From NCBI RefSeq assembly GCF_016583985.1, contig NZ_NRSD01000024.1, positions 1 through 64,000 on the forward strand: DNA of 64,000 nucleotides, in the 5' to 3' direction. Of this stretch, positions 7,694 to 17,097 are shown piece by piece; position 1 is the first letter of the stretch, and every line of letters starts with the position of its first letter. The position numbers and the translations under genes were made by a program. Below the pieces are notes generated by a model that saw only the letters and a program-made list of their open reading frames with translations, did no database searches and was not told where the DNA came from. The DNA comes from Thiocapsa imhoffii. GTDB lineage: Bacteria > Pseudomonadota > Gammaproteobacteria > Chromatiales > Chromatiaceae.

Positions 7694-8260
7694 ATGGCCA
7701 TCAAGTCTGATCGTTGGATACGCCAAATGGCCAAGGAACGGGCCATGATCGACCCCTTCGAGGCGACGCAGGTCCGCGAGAGCGAGCAAGGGCGGGTGAT
7801 CTCTTACGGCACTTCGAGTTACGGCTACGACGTACGCTGCGCCGACGAGTTCAAGATCTTCACAAACATCAACTCTGCCATCGTCGATCCCAAGAACTTC
7901 GATTCCAACAGTTTCGTCGATCTCAAATCAGACGTCTGCATCATCCCACCGAATTCCTTCGCCCTCGCGCGCACCGTCGAGTACTTTCGGATTCCACGCA
8001 GCATTTTGACCATCTGCTTGGGCAAGAGTACCTACGCGCGCTGCGGCATCATCGTCAATGTGACCCCGCTGGAGCCAGAGTGGGAAGGACACGTGACGCT
8101 TGAGTTCTCCAATACCACGCCGTTGCCAGCCAAGGTCTATGCTAACGAAGGTGTGGCGCAGATCCTCTTTTTTGAGTCGGACGAGGTCTGCGAAACATCC
8201 TATAAGGACCGAGGGGGCAAGTATCAGGGTCAACGAGGCGTCACCTTACCGAAGTCTTGA
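7694..8260 (+). CDS. dcd: dCTP deaminase
   Basis: A 188-aa enzyme converting dCTP to dUTP, the first step of the usual dTTP route in Gram-negatives; homotrimer in the cytoplasm. Family motifs are plain: IDPFEA near the start, SYGTSSYGYDVRC, the HVTLEFSNTTPLP block with the catalytic Glu, and the C-terminal GGKYQGQRGVTLPK that closes over the nucleotide. Length is typical. The start ATG 7694 is the only good in-frame start. Separated from mrp by a hairpin, so probably its own transcript. Confidence 0.95.
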   Translation: MAIKSDRWIRQMAKERAMIDPFEATQVRESEQGRVISYGTSSYGYDVRCADEFKIFTNINSAIVDPKNFDSNSFVDLKSDVCIIPPNSFALARTVEYFRIPRSILTICLGKSTYARCGIIVNVTPLEPEWEGHVTLEFSNTTPLPAKVYANEGVAQILFFESDEVCETSYKDRGGKYQGQRGVTLPKS

Positions 8261-8418
8261 ACCCTCGTTATGGCCTTCTGTTGTCCTTTGAGGATGTCGC
8301 TTGCTCTGCCGCTCGGGAACGTGTTCGCGCCAGACCCGGTCAATCATGTGATTTCGAGCAGTGTGCACCGGTGCACATCAACAAGTATCAGGATCTCTGT
8401 CTTTTTGGGATAGCCGCC

Positions 8419-9222
8419 ATGACGACTCAGCATGATCACCCACAATTGAGCTGTGACACCTGCGCGAATGGAGCCGGTTTGGATTTCGACTTCACCATGG
8501 CATTCCAACCCATCGTCAAGATGTCGACGCAAGAGGTGTATGCCTACGAATCCTTGGCGCGAGGTTTGAATAATGAACCCGCCGGCAAGGTCTTCGAGCG
8601 GGTCAACGACGCGAACCGCTATCGGTTTGACCAAGCGTGTCGTGTCAAGGCCGTCAAACTCGCGGCTGAGCTGTCGATACCCTGCTTTCTGAGTATCAAT
8701 TTCATGCCGAACGCGGTTTACCGCCCCGAGTTGTGCATTCGCACCACACTCGCCGCAGCGGCTCAGTATGGGTTCCCGATCGAGCGCATCATCTTCGAGA
8801 TCACGGAGAGTGAGGAGATCGAGGATCGCGATCACATGCGCGGGATCGTCGAACACTATGCACATCGTGGACTCAAGACGGCCATCGACGATTTCGGCGC
8901 TGGTTACGCGGGGCTGAATCTGCTCGCGGATGTCCGAACCGATATCGTGAAACTGGACATGGCCTTGATTCGAGACATCCACAAGGATCGGGTCCGTCAA
9001 ATCATCGTCAAGGGATTGGTCCAGATCTGCGCGGATCTCCAGTCGTCCGTGATCGCCGAAGGCGTTGAGACCAAGGAGGAACTGCTCGCCCTCCAATCGC
9101 TTGGCATCGACTTATTCCAGGGATACTACTTCGCAAAACCCGCGTTCCAGTCCTTACCCGCCATCGCGCCCGGCGCGTTCAACACCGCGGCGGATCAAAC
9201 CGGTTCCACGACACCCGCGTAG
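8419..9222 (+). CDS. Stand-alone EAL-domain c-di-GMP phosphodiesterase
   Basis: A 267-aa protein that is essentially one EAL domain, predicted to hydrolyse cyclic di-GMP. The signature reads ESL rather than EAL (AYESLARG), a common tolerated change. The metal and catalytic positions look intact: INFMPNAVY (Asn), FEITESEE (Glu), DDFGAGYAG (Asp-Asp), VKLD (Lys) and VIAEGVET (Glu). A short Cys-bearing N-terminus (CDTCANG) precedes it, as in some blue-light or redox-linked EAL proteins, but no sensor domain is present. I chose ATG 8419; an open frame runs back to a TTG that would overlap dcd. It sits alone between dcd and a convergent usp gene. Confidence 0.85.
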   Translation: MTTQHDHPQLSCDTCANGAGLDFDFTMAFQPIVKMSTQEVYAYESLARGLNNEPAGKVFERVNDANRYRFDQACRVKAVKLAAELSIPCFLSINFMPNAVYRPELCIRTTLAAAAQYGFPIERIIFEITESEEIEDRDHMRGIVEHYAHRGLKTAIDDFGAGYAGLNLLADVRTDIVKLDMALIRDIHKDRVRQIIVKGLVQICADLQSSVIAEGVETKEELLALQSLGIDLFQGYYFAKPAFQSLPAIAPGAFNTAADQTGSTTPA

Positions 9223-9355
9223 CCGAGTCGGGTCTATCTCGATGTCCAGATCGACGCGGCGTCTGTGATCCCTCGGTTTCTTGTTGATGAGAAAGATTCT
9301 GTAGGTCAATGATCTGCTTCCAACTGACCACCGATCACTCTCGATGATGACCCCG

Positions 9356-10234
9356 TCAGCGCAGCAGCAGGGTCGGGATCTTTGCTGAACGGAGCAGATC
9401 CGACGTCTTACTGCCCAACAGCAGGCTGCGAAGCGGCGAGTGTCCGTAGGCGCCCATGATCAGCATGTCGATCTCCAGATCGCGCACATGCCGCGCGATA
9501 ATGCTTTCCGCATCGCCCGGAACGAGCGCGGCGGTAACCTCGAATCCGCTCCCCTCGAGCGTCGTTCTGGCCCAATCGAGCTGACGCGGCCCATCCTTGC
9601 GGGTTTTGCCCGACATCAACAGATGGATCGGTAGACCACGAAACAGAGGACTCGCGGCGATCATCTCGACACCACGCCGGGTCATGCTACCGCCGTCGTA
9701 GGCGATCATGATGCGTTGCGGCTCCTGAAAGCCCTGTGTGACGGCCAGGATGGGTCGCTTCAGCGCGCGCACCATGCGCTCGACGTTGCGCCCGAGGTCG
9801 CGTTGCGTGGTCTCGGCCGACTCACCACGGCGCCCGAGGACGAAGAGTTGCACGCGTGTCTGCTGTTCGGTGAGCACCTCCTCGAGATCGCCGTAGCGCT
9901 GGCGCACGTCCGGGGTCGGGACCCCAGCGGCGATGGCGCGTTCGCGCAACCGATTGAGGAATCGGCGTCCCTGTTCGCGACTGGTCTTGCTCCGCGCCTC
10001 GTCATGGTCGGCGAGGGTGGTCAGGAGGTTCTGCTGGGCGTTGACACCGATCGCCCCACTGCGGTCGCTGCCCAAGGCGGTTTCGGGGTGGCGCTGAATG
10101 ATGTGCAGCAGCGTCATGGACACGCCGGTACGCCGTGACGCCCAGGCCGCGGCATCGGTCACATGCTCGGCAAAGTGTGAACGATCGACGCAGGCGAGGA
10201 TCTGCTTCTCCTCGTCTTGACTGTCTTCTTGCAT
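9356..10234 (-). CDS. Tandem-domain universal stress protein (UspA family)
   Basis: A 292-aa cytoplasmic protein made of two Usp domains (about residues 8-150 and 155-292). Domain 1 starts KQILACVDRS and contains LLHIIQRH; domain 2 starts RIMIAYDGG and ends with the ATP-binding-type G-x2-G-x9-GS pattern in MGAYGHSPLRSLLLGSKT. Tandem Usps generally help survival under stress; the exact role is unknown. ATG 10234 has a GGGGGGA ribosome site 6 bp away; an in-frame start 35 codons upstream is less likely. Monocistronic on the minus strand. Confidence 0.85.
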   Translation of the reverse strand: MQEDSQDEEKQILACVDRSHFAEHVTDAAAWASRRTGVSMTLLHIIQRHPETALGSDRSGAIGVNAQQNLLTTLADHDEARSKTSREQGRRFLNRLRERAIAAGVPTPDVRQRYGDLEEVLTEQQTRVQLFVLGRRGESAETTQRDLGRNVERMVRALKRPILAVTQGFQEPQRIMIAYDGGSMTRRGVEMIAASPLFRGLPIHLLMSGKTRKDGPRQLDWARTTLEGSGFEVTAALVPGDAESIIARHVRDLEIDMLIMGAYGHSPLRSLLLGSKTSDLLRSAKIPTLLLR

Positions 10235-10410
10235 CAGGAATCCCCCCTCATGAAGCGATGCCCCGCGCGGGGCGTGTGCCGGGGCGCGTCGCGGCCAGCG
10301 CGTGACCGCACAAGAGGCCGCATGGTGATTCAAGATCAATACCTTGCATGGGTAAAGAAGCGGTCAACCGCCGTTTCTAGGTTCCATGCCCCATCCGTGG
10401 CTCGATGGCA

Positions 10411-11616
10411 TCAGGCTGCTCGTGCATGGCGATCCAATCGATCATCGTGGTGCGCGACGACATCGGCGTAGAGCGCGAGCATGCGATCGGCGAGGACGGG
10501 CGCGGACCAGGATTGCGCATGCAGGACCGCCTCCGCGGCCAATCGGGCGCGCAGGTCGGGTTCGGTCAGCAGGCGGATCGTCTTCGCGGCAAAATCGGAC
10601 TCGTCGTCCTCTGCGATCAGTGAGCCGCGCCCGTCGAGGAGGACCTCCTTGGTGCCCATGACCGCCGTCGAGACCACGGGGACACCCAAGGCCATGGACT
10701 CGAGCAGTACCAGACCCTGGGTTTCGGTCCGCGAGGCGAAGACGAAAGCCGCGCCGGCGCAGTAGCAGTCCTCAAGCGATCCGTCGCGCTGCAGATAGCC
10801 GGTAAAGAGGGTGTTTTCGGTCAATCCCAACTGGTGAGCCAGCCGTTCGAGTCGACCGCGAGCCGGGCCTTCGCCAGCAATGACGAGCAGAACATCCGGT
10901 ACCTGGACCTTCACCCGCGCCAACATCCGCAAGATGAAATCGATGTTCTTCTCGAAGGCGAGCCGGCTGACATGAACCAACACGGGGCGTTCGATTGGGA
11001 TGCCCCAGCGTGTTCTGAACCGTTCGCCATGACCTTGGCTGAAGCGATCCAGCTCGATGCCGGTCGGGATCACGGTGGCTGGCGTGCAGACCCCGTATTG
11101 TTTCAGGATCTCAAGCATGGCGTGCGACGGGACGGCGAGGGCGTCGACATCGTTGCATTGCGCGGTCGAGAATCCGCGGGCCAGGCGTTGCATCCAACTG
11201 CTTGGCACGAACGGCACATAATGGTGCAGATACTCCTCGAAGAAGGTGTGATAGCTCTCAACGACTGGCAACTTGAGTCGTTTGGCCAGGCCAAGACCGA
11301 GATAGTGGGCGAAGAAGGGTGTTTGGATGTGGATCAGGTCGAATTGCTGGCGTGCCAGCGAGTCATCGTGACGCCGCAAGGCGCGCGGCTTCAGCATCCG
11401 GTCCTCCGGGTCGATGACCAGGTAACGCGAAGGAATGCGCAGGATCTCGAAGGGTTCGGCGTTGTCCGCGTCCGCGTGGGGCATGCGGTATTCCGGTGCG
11501 ATCAGCGTCACCCGATGTCCCTTGTCGGCGAACATCCGTGCAAAGGTCTGAATCGACGTCGAAACGCCCGTGATCCGGGGGAAGTAGACGTCAGAGATCA
11601 TCAGGATACGCATCAT
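10411..11616 (-). CDS. GT4-family glycosyltransferase, possibly diacylglycerol glucosyltransferase-like
   Basis: A protein of about 401 aa with the two Rossmann domains of GT-B enzymes. The N-terminal domain opens MRILMISDVYFPRITGVSTS, with the acceptor-side VVESYHTFFEEYLHHYVPF block typical of lipid glucosyltransferases of this family. The C-terminal donor domain has VSRLAFEKNIDF, VIAGEGPARG and the E-x7-E motif in SRTETQGLVLLESMALGVPVV. It probably adds a sugar from UDP or GDP sugar to a membrane lipid or polysaccharide. ATG 11616 is taken as start; the open frame continues upstream to a TTG. It is divergent from the next gene. Confidence 0.85.
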   Translation of the reverse strand: MMRILMISDVYFPRITGVSTSIQTFARMFADKGHRVTLIAPEYRMPHADADNAEPFEILRIPSRYLVIDPEDRMLKPRALRRHDDSLARQQFDLIHIQTPFFAHYLGLGLAKRLKLPVVESYHTFFEEYLHHYVPFVPSSWMQRLARGFSTAQCNDVDALAVPSHAMLEILKQYGVCTPATVIPTGIELDRFSQGHGERFRTRWGIPIERPVLVHVSRLAFEKNIDFILRMLARVKVQVPDVLLVIAGEGPARGRLERLAHQLGLTENTLFTGYLQRDGSLEDCYCAGAAFVFASRTETQGLVLLESMALGVPVVSTAVMGTKEVLLDGRGSLIAEDDESDFAAKTIRLLTEPDLRARLAAEAVLHAQSWSAPVLADRMLALYADVVAHHDDRLDRHARAA

Positions 11617-11747
11617 GTGGGACTTGCGGGCGGTTGACAAATCGGCGAATCATACCCGGAGTCGTTTCCGATACCCAATCCTGATCGAGACCCTTCATGC
11701 GGGGTCGACGGCTGGGTATCCCTCCATCCAACACAAGGGTTCACCCC

Positions 11748-12128
11748 ATGAGCGATTGTTCGCGCCGTTCCGTTCTGATCATTGGCCTCGTACTCGCGTT
11801 TGCTCTCGGAGGATCCACTCTCGCCGTGGGAGCCACACCCGTCCTCTGGGCCTCTGGTGTGAAGCCCTGCAGCGACTTCCTCGCAACCGCCCCCGCGGAC
11901 GCCGCGGCGCAAGCGATTGCCGGCGAGAATTACCGGCGCTATCGCGAATGGCTGGCCGGTTTTGTGACGGGCTTGAACCTAGCCACGGGGCAGGACGTCC
12001 TCAAGGGCGCCGAACTCGACGCGGCCATGATCCGGATTCGGGCCAATTGTGAGCGCTATCCGCAAGATGATTTCTTCAACGCGAGTGTGCGTCTGATTCG
12101 GGCCTTGGGCAGCACCGAGGCGCGATGA
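11748..12128 (+). CDS. Small exported protein of unknown function, HdeA/Rap1a-like size and layout
   Basis: A 126-aa protein with a signal peptide (basic start, core VLIIGLVLAFALGGSTLAVG, cleavage near residue 30). The mature part has two cysteines (KPCSDF and RANCERYP) that can form one disulfide, and an alpha-helical block WLAGFVTGLNLATGQDV. This resembles small periplasmic helical proteins such as Rap1a/HdeA, but no specific family is certain. AAGGG lies about 9 bp before ATG 11748. The location before pstS, with the Pho-box repeats between the two genes, gives no sign of co-transcription. Confidence 0.6.
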   Translation: MSDCSRRSVLIIGLVLAFALGGSTLAVGATPVLWASGVKPCSDFLATAPADAAAQAIAGENYRRYREWLAGFVTGLNLATGQDVLKGAELDAAMIRIRANCERYPQDDFFNASVRLIRALGSTEAR

Positions 12129-12211
12129 CCCCGCCTGCACAATCAGCGGACCGCCCGCGCTTGCGTGGGTCGCGGGTTCCGGAAGGTCACGACGGCCATC
12201 GGATGGACTCG

Positions 12212-12240
12212 TCGTCATCGAACTGTCATCAAAGCTTCAT
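12212..12240 (+). promoter_or_regulatory. Three 11-bp-spaced repeats resembling PhoB boxes
   Basis: TCGTCAT (12212-12218), CTGTCAT (12223-12229) and GCTTCAT (12234-12240) are 7-base units separated by exactly four bases each. The central unit equals the PhoB half-site CTGTCAT and the 7+4 spacing is that of the Pho box. They lie 66 bp before the pstS start, where PhoB activation would be expected. Confidence 0.6.
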
Positions 12241-12305
12241 ACCATCGGCATGATCGGGGGCGAAAATGCGCGCTCACTTATCCACGTCCTCTTGAGGGTC
12301 ATGTC

Positions 12306-13349
12306 ATGAACAAATCCATCATCGCCGCCGCGGTCACCCTGGCCGCGGCGACCGCCTCGACTCAAGCCATGGCTCGCGATTCGGTCTGGATCGCCGGGTC
12401 TTCGACCGTGTTTCCCTTTTCCACGACGGTGGCCGAGACCTTTGGTCGTGAAACGAGTTTCCCCACGCCGAAGGTGGAGGCACTCGGTACCGGCGGTGGT
12501 TTCAAGATCTTTTGCTCCGGTGTTGGCGTCGATAAGCCCGATATCAGTAACGCCTCACGTGCGATCAAGCTCTCCGAGTTCGATGAGTGTCAAGCGAACG
12601 GGGTGACCGAGATCACCGAGGTGAAGATCGGGTATGACGGGATCGCCATCGCCAATTCGAAACAGAGTCCGGTGATCGACCTGAATCTCGCGGAGCTCTG
12701 GCTGGCACTGGCTAAGGACATCCCGAACGAGGCCGGCGAGTTCGTGGCGAATCCCTACCGGAAATGGAGTGAGATCAATCCCGACCTGCCGGACGTTGCG
12801 ATCGAGGTCCTGGGTCCGCCTCCCACCTCCGGAACCCGCGATGCCTTCGTCGAGATCGCGATGGAAGGCGGTTGCAACACATTCGATGCGGTCAAGGCCC
12901 TCAAGGATTCCGACAAGGACAAGCACAAGGCGGTCTGTCATGGTATTCGCGAAGACGGTGCCTTCATCGAAGCGGGTGAAAACGACAACTTGATCGTGCA
13001 AAAGATCGTTGCCAATCCCAACGCGATCGGTATCTTCGGCTTCAGCTTCTTGGACCAGAATACCGATACCATTCAGGGCACCTTGATTGATGGGATCGAG
13101 CCGACCTTCGAGAGCATCGCTGATGGGTCCTATCCGGTGGCGCGCTCAATCTACTTCTATGTCAAGAACGCGCACGTTGGGACCATCCCCGGCATCCAGG
13201 AGTACGTCGTTGAGTTCACAAGCGACAAAGCCTGGGGCCCCGAGGGTTATCTGGTTGACAAAGGGCTGATTCCGTTGCCTGATGCAATGCGTGCGAGCAT
13301 GGGCGCCGACGCACAAGCGCTCACCCCCATGACGGCTCCCGCCAACTAG
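12306..13349 (+). CDS. pstS: Phosphate ABC transporter, periplasmic phosphate-binding protein
   Basis: A 347-aa exported protein; signal peptide with hydrophobic core IIAAAVTLAAATAS and cleavage near AMA-RD (residue 23). The mature start SVWIAGSSTVFPFS holds the phosphate-binding loop, and GTGGGFKIFC, DISNASRAIK and PTSGTRDAF provide the other ligand loops of the PstS/PBP fold. It captures phosphate in the periplasm for PstCAB. ATG 12306 has GAGGG 7 bp before it. It is first of the pst operon, separated from pstC by a hairpin at 13367-13414 that may raise the level of the binding protein relative to the permease. Confidence 0.95.
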   Translation: MNKSIIAAAVTLAAATASTQAMARDSVWIAGSSTVFPFSTTVAETFGRETSFPTPKVEALGTGGGFKIFCSGVGVDKPDISNASRAIKLSEFDECQANGVTEITEVKIGYDGIAIANSKQSPVIDLNLAELWLALAKDIPNEAGEFVANPYRKWSEINPDLPDVAIEVLGPPPTSGTRDAFVEIAMEGGCNTFDAVKALKDSDKDKHKAVCHGIREDGAFIEAGENDNLIVQKIVANPNAIGIFGFSFLDQNTDTIQGTLIDGIEPTFESIADGSYPVARSIYFYVKNAHVGTIPGIQEYVVEFTSDKAWGPEGYLVDKGLIPLPDAMRASMGADAQALTPMTAPAN

Positions 13350-13366
13350 TCTGTCAAATCGCATGA

Positions 13367-13414
13367 CCGCCGACCTCTGGTCGGGCCTGGTCATGCCGTG
13401 AGAGAGGTCGGCGG
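13367..13414 (+). terminator. Attenuator-like hairpin between pstS and pstC
   Basis: CCGCCGACCTCT (13367-13378) pairs exactly with 13403-13414 across a 24-base loop. No T-run follows. Such intercistronic stems often stabilise the upstream mRNA or stop part of the transcripts, giving more PstS than PstCAB. Confidence 0.55.
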
Positions 13415-13458
13415 CCGCGTGGTCGCCGGCTTCTTTACCGAACAGCTCGGTCTTCGTC

Positions 13459-14850
13459 ATGCATACATCGACCCTCTTGATCCTGGTGCTCGCCTTCATG
13501 TCGTTGGCCTACTACGTCGGGCGCAAGCGAGCGATCAGCACCGCTGGTGGCGTGACCCGGATCAATACCCTCCATTCACTGCCGGTCTATTACGGGCTCT
13601 ATGCCGCGCTCTGGGCTGGCTTGCCCGCCCTCCTCTTGATGGGACTCTGGGCCGGATTCCAGGACGACATCCTCGTCGCGCTGGTCAAATCGGAGTTGCC
13701 CGCCACGATGTTGGACGGCCTCTCGCCAGGCGCGGCCAGCCTGCTGGTCAACGACATCAAGAACCTCGCCTCCGGGGCCATCGTGTCCAGGACGCCGACG
13801 CCGGAGATGCAACTTGCGGCGGATCGCTACAATCTCTACAACCAGTTTGCGGTCTGGGCCATGTGGCTCGCCGTGTCGGCCCTGGCCCTGGGTGGCATGG
13901 CCTTCGCCTGGTTGAGAACACAGCCAAAGATGCGCGCGCGCAACCGGGTCGAATCCATTTTCATGGCGATCCTGGTCATCTTCTCCTCGATTGCGATTCT
14001 CACGACGCTTGGGATCGTGTTGTCGGTTTTGTTCGAATCCATGCGGTTCTTCCAAGAAGTTTCGCCGCTTGAGTTCTTCTTCGGGACCCTCTGGAGTCCG
14101 CAGACGGCCTTGCGAGCCGATCAAATCGGCGCCTCGGGTGCCTTTGGCGCGGTCCCGCTGTTCACCGGAACACTGATGGTGTCGGCCATCGCCATGTTCG
14201 TTGCCGTGCCGATCGGCTTGATGTCGGCGATCTACCTCTCGGAATACGCGCCGCGCAAGGTGCGCGCTTGGGCGAAGCCCACGCTGGAGGTGCTTGCCGG
14301 CGTGCCAACGGTGGTCTACGGGTTTTTTGCCGCCTTAACCGTGGCACCGTTTATTCGTGAGCTGGGGATGTCGATGGGGTTGAACGTGGCCTCGGAGAGC
14401 GCACTTGCCGCCGGGCTCGTGATGGGGATCATGATCATCCCCTTCGTCTCCTCACTCTCCGAGGACGTCATCAACGCCGTTCCCCAAGCGATGCGTGACG
14501 GGTCCTACGCTCTCGGCGCCACGCAGTCCGAAACCATCCGCCGCGTCATCATCCCCGCCGCCTTGCCGGGGATCGTCGGTGGCATCCTGCTGGCCGTGTC
14601 ACGCGCGATTGGCGAGACCATGATCGTGGTGATGGCGGCCGGATTGGCGGCGAACCTCACGGCCAATCCGCTCGAGAGCGTGACGACGGTGACGGTTCAG
14701 ATCGTGACCCTGCTCACGGGCGACCAGGAGTTCGACAGCGCCAAGACCATGGCGGCCTTCGCCTTGGGTCTGACTCTCTTCGTCGTGACCCTGACGCTCA
14801 ACGTGATCGCCTTGCACATCGTGCGTAAGTATCGAGAGCAGTATGAATAA
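13459..14850 (+). CDS. pstC: Phosphate ABC transporter, permease PstC
   Basis: A 463-aa inner-membrane permease with an N-terminal extension compared with E. coli PstC (about 320 aa): two extra TM segments precede a standard six-TM core. The core carries the ABC-permease coupling loop EDVINAVPQAMRDGSYALGAT and the block FAALTVAPFI. It forms the channel together with PstA. The pstA ATG overlaps its stop by 8 bp. The extended N-terminus is also seen in other marine and sulfur gammaproteobacteria in my recollection. Confidence 0.92.
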   Translation: MHTSTLLILVLAFMSLAYYVGRKRAISTAGGVTRINTLHSLPVYYGLYAALWAGLPALLLMGLWAGFQDDILVALVKSELPATMLDGLSPGAASLLVNDIKNLASGAIVSRTPTPEMQLAADRYNLYNQFAVWAMWLAVSALALGGMAFAWLRTQPKMRARNRVESIFMAILVIFSSIAILTTLGIVLSVLFESMRFFQEVSPLEFFFGTLWSPQTALRADQIGASGAFGAVPLFTGTLMVSAIAMFVAVPIGLMSAIYLSEYAPRKVRAWAKPTLEVLAGVPTVVYGFFAALTVAPFIRELGMSMGLNVASESALAAGLVMGIMIIPFVSSLSEDVINAVPQAMRDGSYALGATQSETIRRVIIPAALPGIVGGILLAVSRAIGETMIVVMAAGLAANLTANPLESVTTVTVQIVTLLTGDQEFDSAKTMAAFALGLTLFVVTLTLNVIALHIVRKYREQYE

Positions 14851-16150
14851 GACACCAGCGGCTGGCGCCCCGCCCAAACGCGCCATCGACATCGTCAACG
14901 CCAGCCTGAAGCGTCGCTATGCACGCGAACGTCGGTTTCGCTTCATCGGACTGAGCGCGGTCATCTTGGGGTTGAGCTTCGTCGGACTCTTGTTCGCGGA
15001 CATCATCGCGAAGGGGCACAGCGCCTTCGTGCAGACCTATATCCAGCTTCCCGTGCATTTCGAGGCGGCCGTGCTGGATCCGGATGGGTCGCGCAATCCC
15101 GAGGTGCTTGCGCGCGCCAACTATCAGCAGTTGATCCGCGATGCCCTGCGCACCGAATTTCCGGGTGTCACCGATCGGCGCGAGACCCGCACGCTGTACT
15201 CCATGATCAGCGTGGGCGCGCCGACGCAACTGCGCGACCGGGTGCTCGCCAATCCAGACCTGATCGGCACCACTCAGGACGTGTGGCTGCTTGCCGACGA
15301 TGACATCGACATGCTCGTCAAGGGACACATCGACCGCGGCCTGCCGGAGAATCAGCGTCGGGTGAAGGACCAAGCGGTTGGCTGGGTCGAGCAGCTCGAG
15401 GCGCAGGGTCGGATCGCCAAACGCTTCAACACCATCTTCTTCACCAACGGAACCTCTCGTGAACCGGAACTCGCGGGCATCGCGGGCGCGCTCATGGGGT
15501 CGTTCTACACCCTGATCTTGACGCTTCTCTTCGCCTTCCCGATTGGGGTTGGCGCGGCCATTTATCTCGAGGAGTTCGCGCCGAAGAATCGCTGGACCGA
15601 TCTCATTGAGGTCAATATCAACAACCTTGCCGCCGTGCCCTCGATCGTGTTCGGTCTGCTCGGTCTCGCGGTGTTCATCTCGGTGTTTGGGGTGCCCCGT
15701 TCGACGCCCTTGGTGGCGGCCTTGGTGTTAACGCTGATGACCTTGCCCACCATCATCATCGCGAGCCGCGCGGCACTGAAATCGGTGCCGCCATCGATTC
15801 GCGAGGCGGCGCTGGGCGTCGGTGCCTCGCCGCTGCAAACCCAGATCCACCATGTGCTGCCCTTGGCGATGCCCGGCATGTTAACCGGGACCATCATTGG
15901 CATGGCGCAGGCACTCGGCGAGACGGCTCCGTTGCTGATGATTGGCATGATTGCTTTCATCGTCGAAATTCCGAGCGGCTTTACCTCGCCGTCGACCGTC
16001 TTGCCCGTCCAGATCTTTCTCTGGGCCGATAGCCCCGAACGGGCCTTTGTCGAGCGCACCTCGGCGGCGATCATGGTCCTGCTGGCCTTTTTGATCCTGA
16101 TGAATCTGACCGCCGTGTTGTTGCGGCGCCGCTTCGAGCGGCGTTGGTAG
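14843..16150 (+). CDS. pstA: Phosphate ABC transporter, permease PstA
   Basis: A 435-aa permease partner of PstC, longer than the E. coli protein (296 aa) because of a periplasmic domain of roughly 150 residues after the first TM (about residues 55-200). The C-terminal core has YLEEFAPKNRWTDLIEVNINNLAAVPSI and the coupling loop IREAALGVGASPLQTQIHHVLPLAMPG. Overlaps pstC by 8 bp, so translation is coupled. Confidence 0.92.
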   Translation: MNKTPAAGAPPKRAIDIVNASLKRRYARERRFRFIGLSAVILGLSFVGLLFADIIAKGHSAFVQTYIQLPVHFEAAVLDPDGSRNPEVLARANYQQLIRDALRTEFPGVTDRRETRTLYSMISVGAPTQLRDRVLANPDLIGTTQDVWLLADDDIDMLVKGHIDRGLPENQRRVKDQAVGWVEQLEAQGRIAKRFNTIFFTNGTSREPELAGIAGALMGSFYTLILTLLFAFPIGVGAAIYLEEFAPKNRWTDLIEVNINNLAAVPSIVFGLLGLAVFISVFGVPRSTPLVAALVLTLMTLPTIIIASRAALKSVPPSIREAALGVGASPLQTQIHHVLPLAMPGMLTGTIIGMAQALGETAPLLMIGMIAFIVEIPSGFTSPSTVLPVQIFLWADSPERAFVERTSAAIMVLLAFLILMNLTAVLLRRRFERRW

Positions 16151-16233
16151 CGCGATCCGTCGCGGGATGCCATGCATCCGGCGATCGCACAGACGAACCC
16201 TGAGCACGAGCGAGACCTTTTTCGAGGTGAGCG

Positions 16234-17097
16234 ATGAGTACAACGTTGGATGAGATGACTGTGCGCACCCGCGCAACGACATCGGCCGAACTGGCCAGCG
16301 GGCGCGAATCACGCGAGACCGTGGGCGATGTCACGTCCGCGAATCCGCGGATGGTTTGCCGTCATGTCGATGTGTTTTATGGCAGCACCCAGGCGATCAA
16401 GGATGTGAGCCTGGATATTGGCAAAAATGAGGTCGTCTCCATGATTGGCCCGTCGGGCTGCGGGAAATCGACCTTTCTGCGCTGTCTGAACCGGATGAAT
16501 GACACCATTGATGGCTGTCGGGTCACCGGCTCGATCACGCTCGATGGTCTCGATATCTATGATAAGGGGCTCGATCCCGTGCCGCTGCGGGCGCAGGTTG
16601 GCATGGTGTTTCAAAAGCCCAACCCCTTTCCTAAGTCGATCTATGAGAACGTTGCCTACGGTCCTCGGATTCTCGGTCTGACCAATTCCAAGGCCGAGCT
16701 CGACGACATCATCGAGGGCAGTCTGCGCAAGGCGGGGCTCTGGAACGAGGTGAAGGATCGCCTCGACAAGCCGGGGACGGGGCTGTCGGGCGGACAACAG
16801 CAGCGGCTGTGCATCGCGCGCACCATCGCCGTGTCGCCCGAGGTGATCTTGATGGACGAGCCCTGCTCGGCGCTCGATCCGATCGCGACGGCCATCATCG
16901 AGGAGCTCATCGACGAACTGCGTTCGAACTACAGTATCGCGATCGTCACTCACTCAATGCAGCAGGCCGCGCGGGTCTCGCAGCGCACGGCCTATTTCCA
17001 TCTTGGTGATCTGATTGAAGTGGGGGAGACCAATCAAATCTTCACCAACCCTAAACACAAACTGACCGAAGACTACATTACCGGACGCTTTGGCTGA
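16234..17097 (+). CDS. pstB: Phosphate ABC transporter, ATP-binding protein PstB
   Basis: A 287-aa ATPase energising PstCA. Walker A is GPSGCGKSTFLRCLNRMND, the Q-loop is in VFQKPNPFPKSIYENVAYG, the ABC signature is LSGGQQQRLCIART, and Walker B is VILMDEPCSALDP with the H-loop in VTHSMQQAARVS. About 35 extra residues precede the usual start. The GAGGTGAGCG site lies before ATG 16234. The stop shares its last base with the phoU start codon. Confidence 0.96.
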   Translation: MSTTLDEMTVRTRATTSAELASGRESRETVGDVTSANPRMVCRHVDVFYGSTQAIKDVSLDIGKNEVVSMIGPSGCGKSTFLRCLNRMNDTIDGCRVTGSITLDGLDIYDKGLDPVPLRAQVGMVFQKPNPFPKSIYENVAYGPRILGLTNSKAELDDIIEGSLRKAGLWNEVKDRLDKPGTGLSGGQQQRLCIARTIAVSPEVILMDEPCSALDPIATAIIEELIDELRSNYSIAIVTHSMQQAARVSQRTAYFHLGDLIEVGETNQIFTNPKHKLTEDYITGRFG

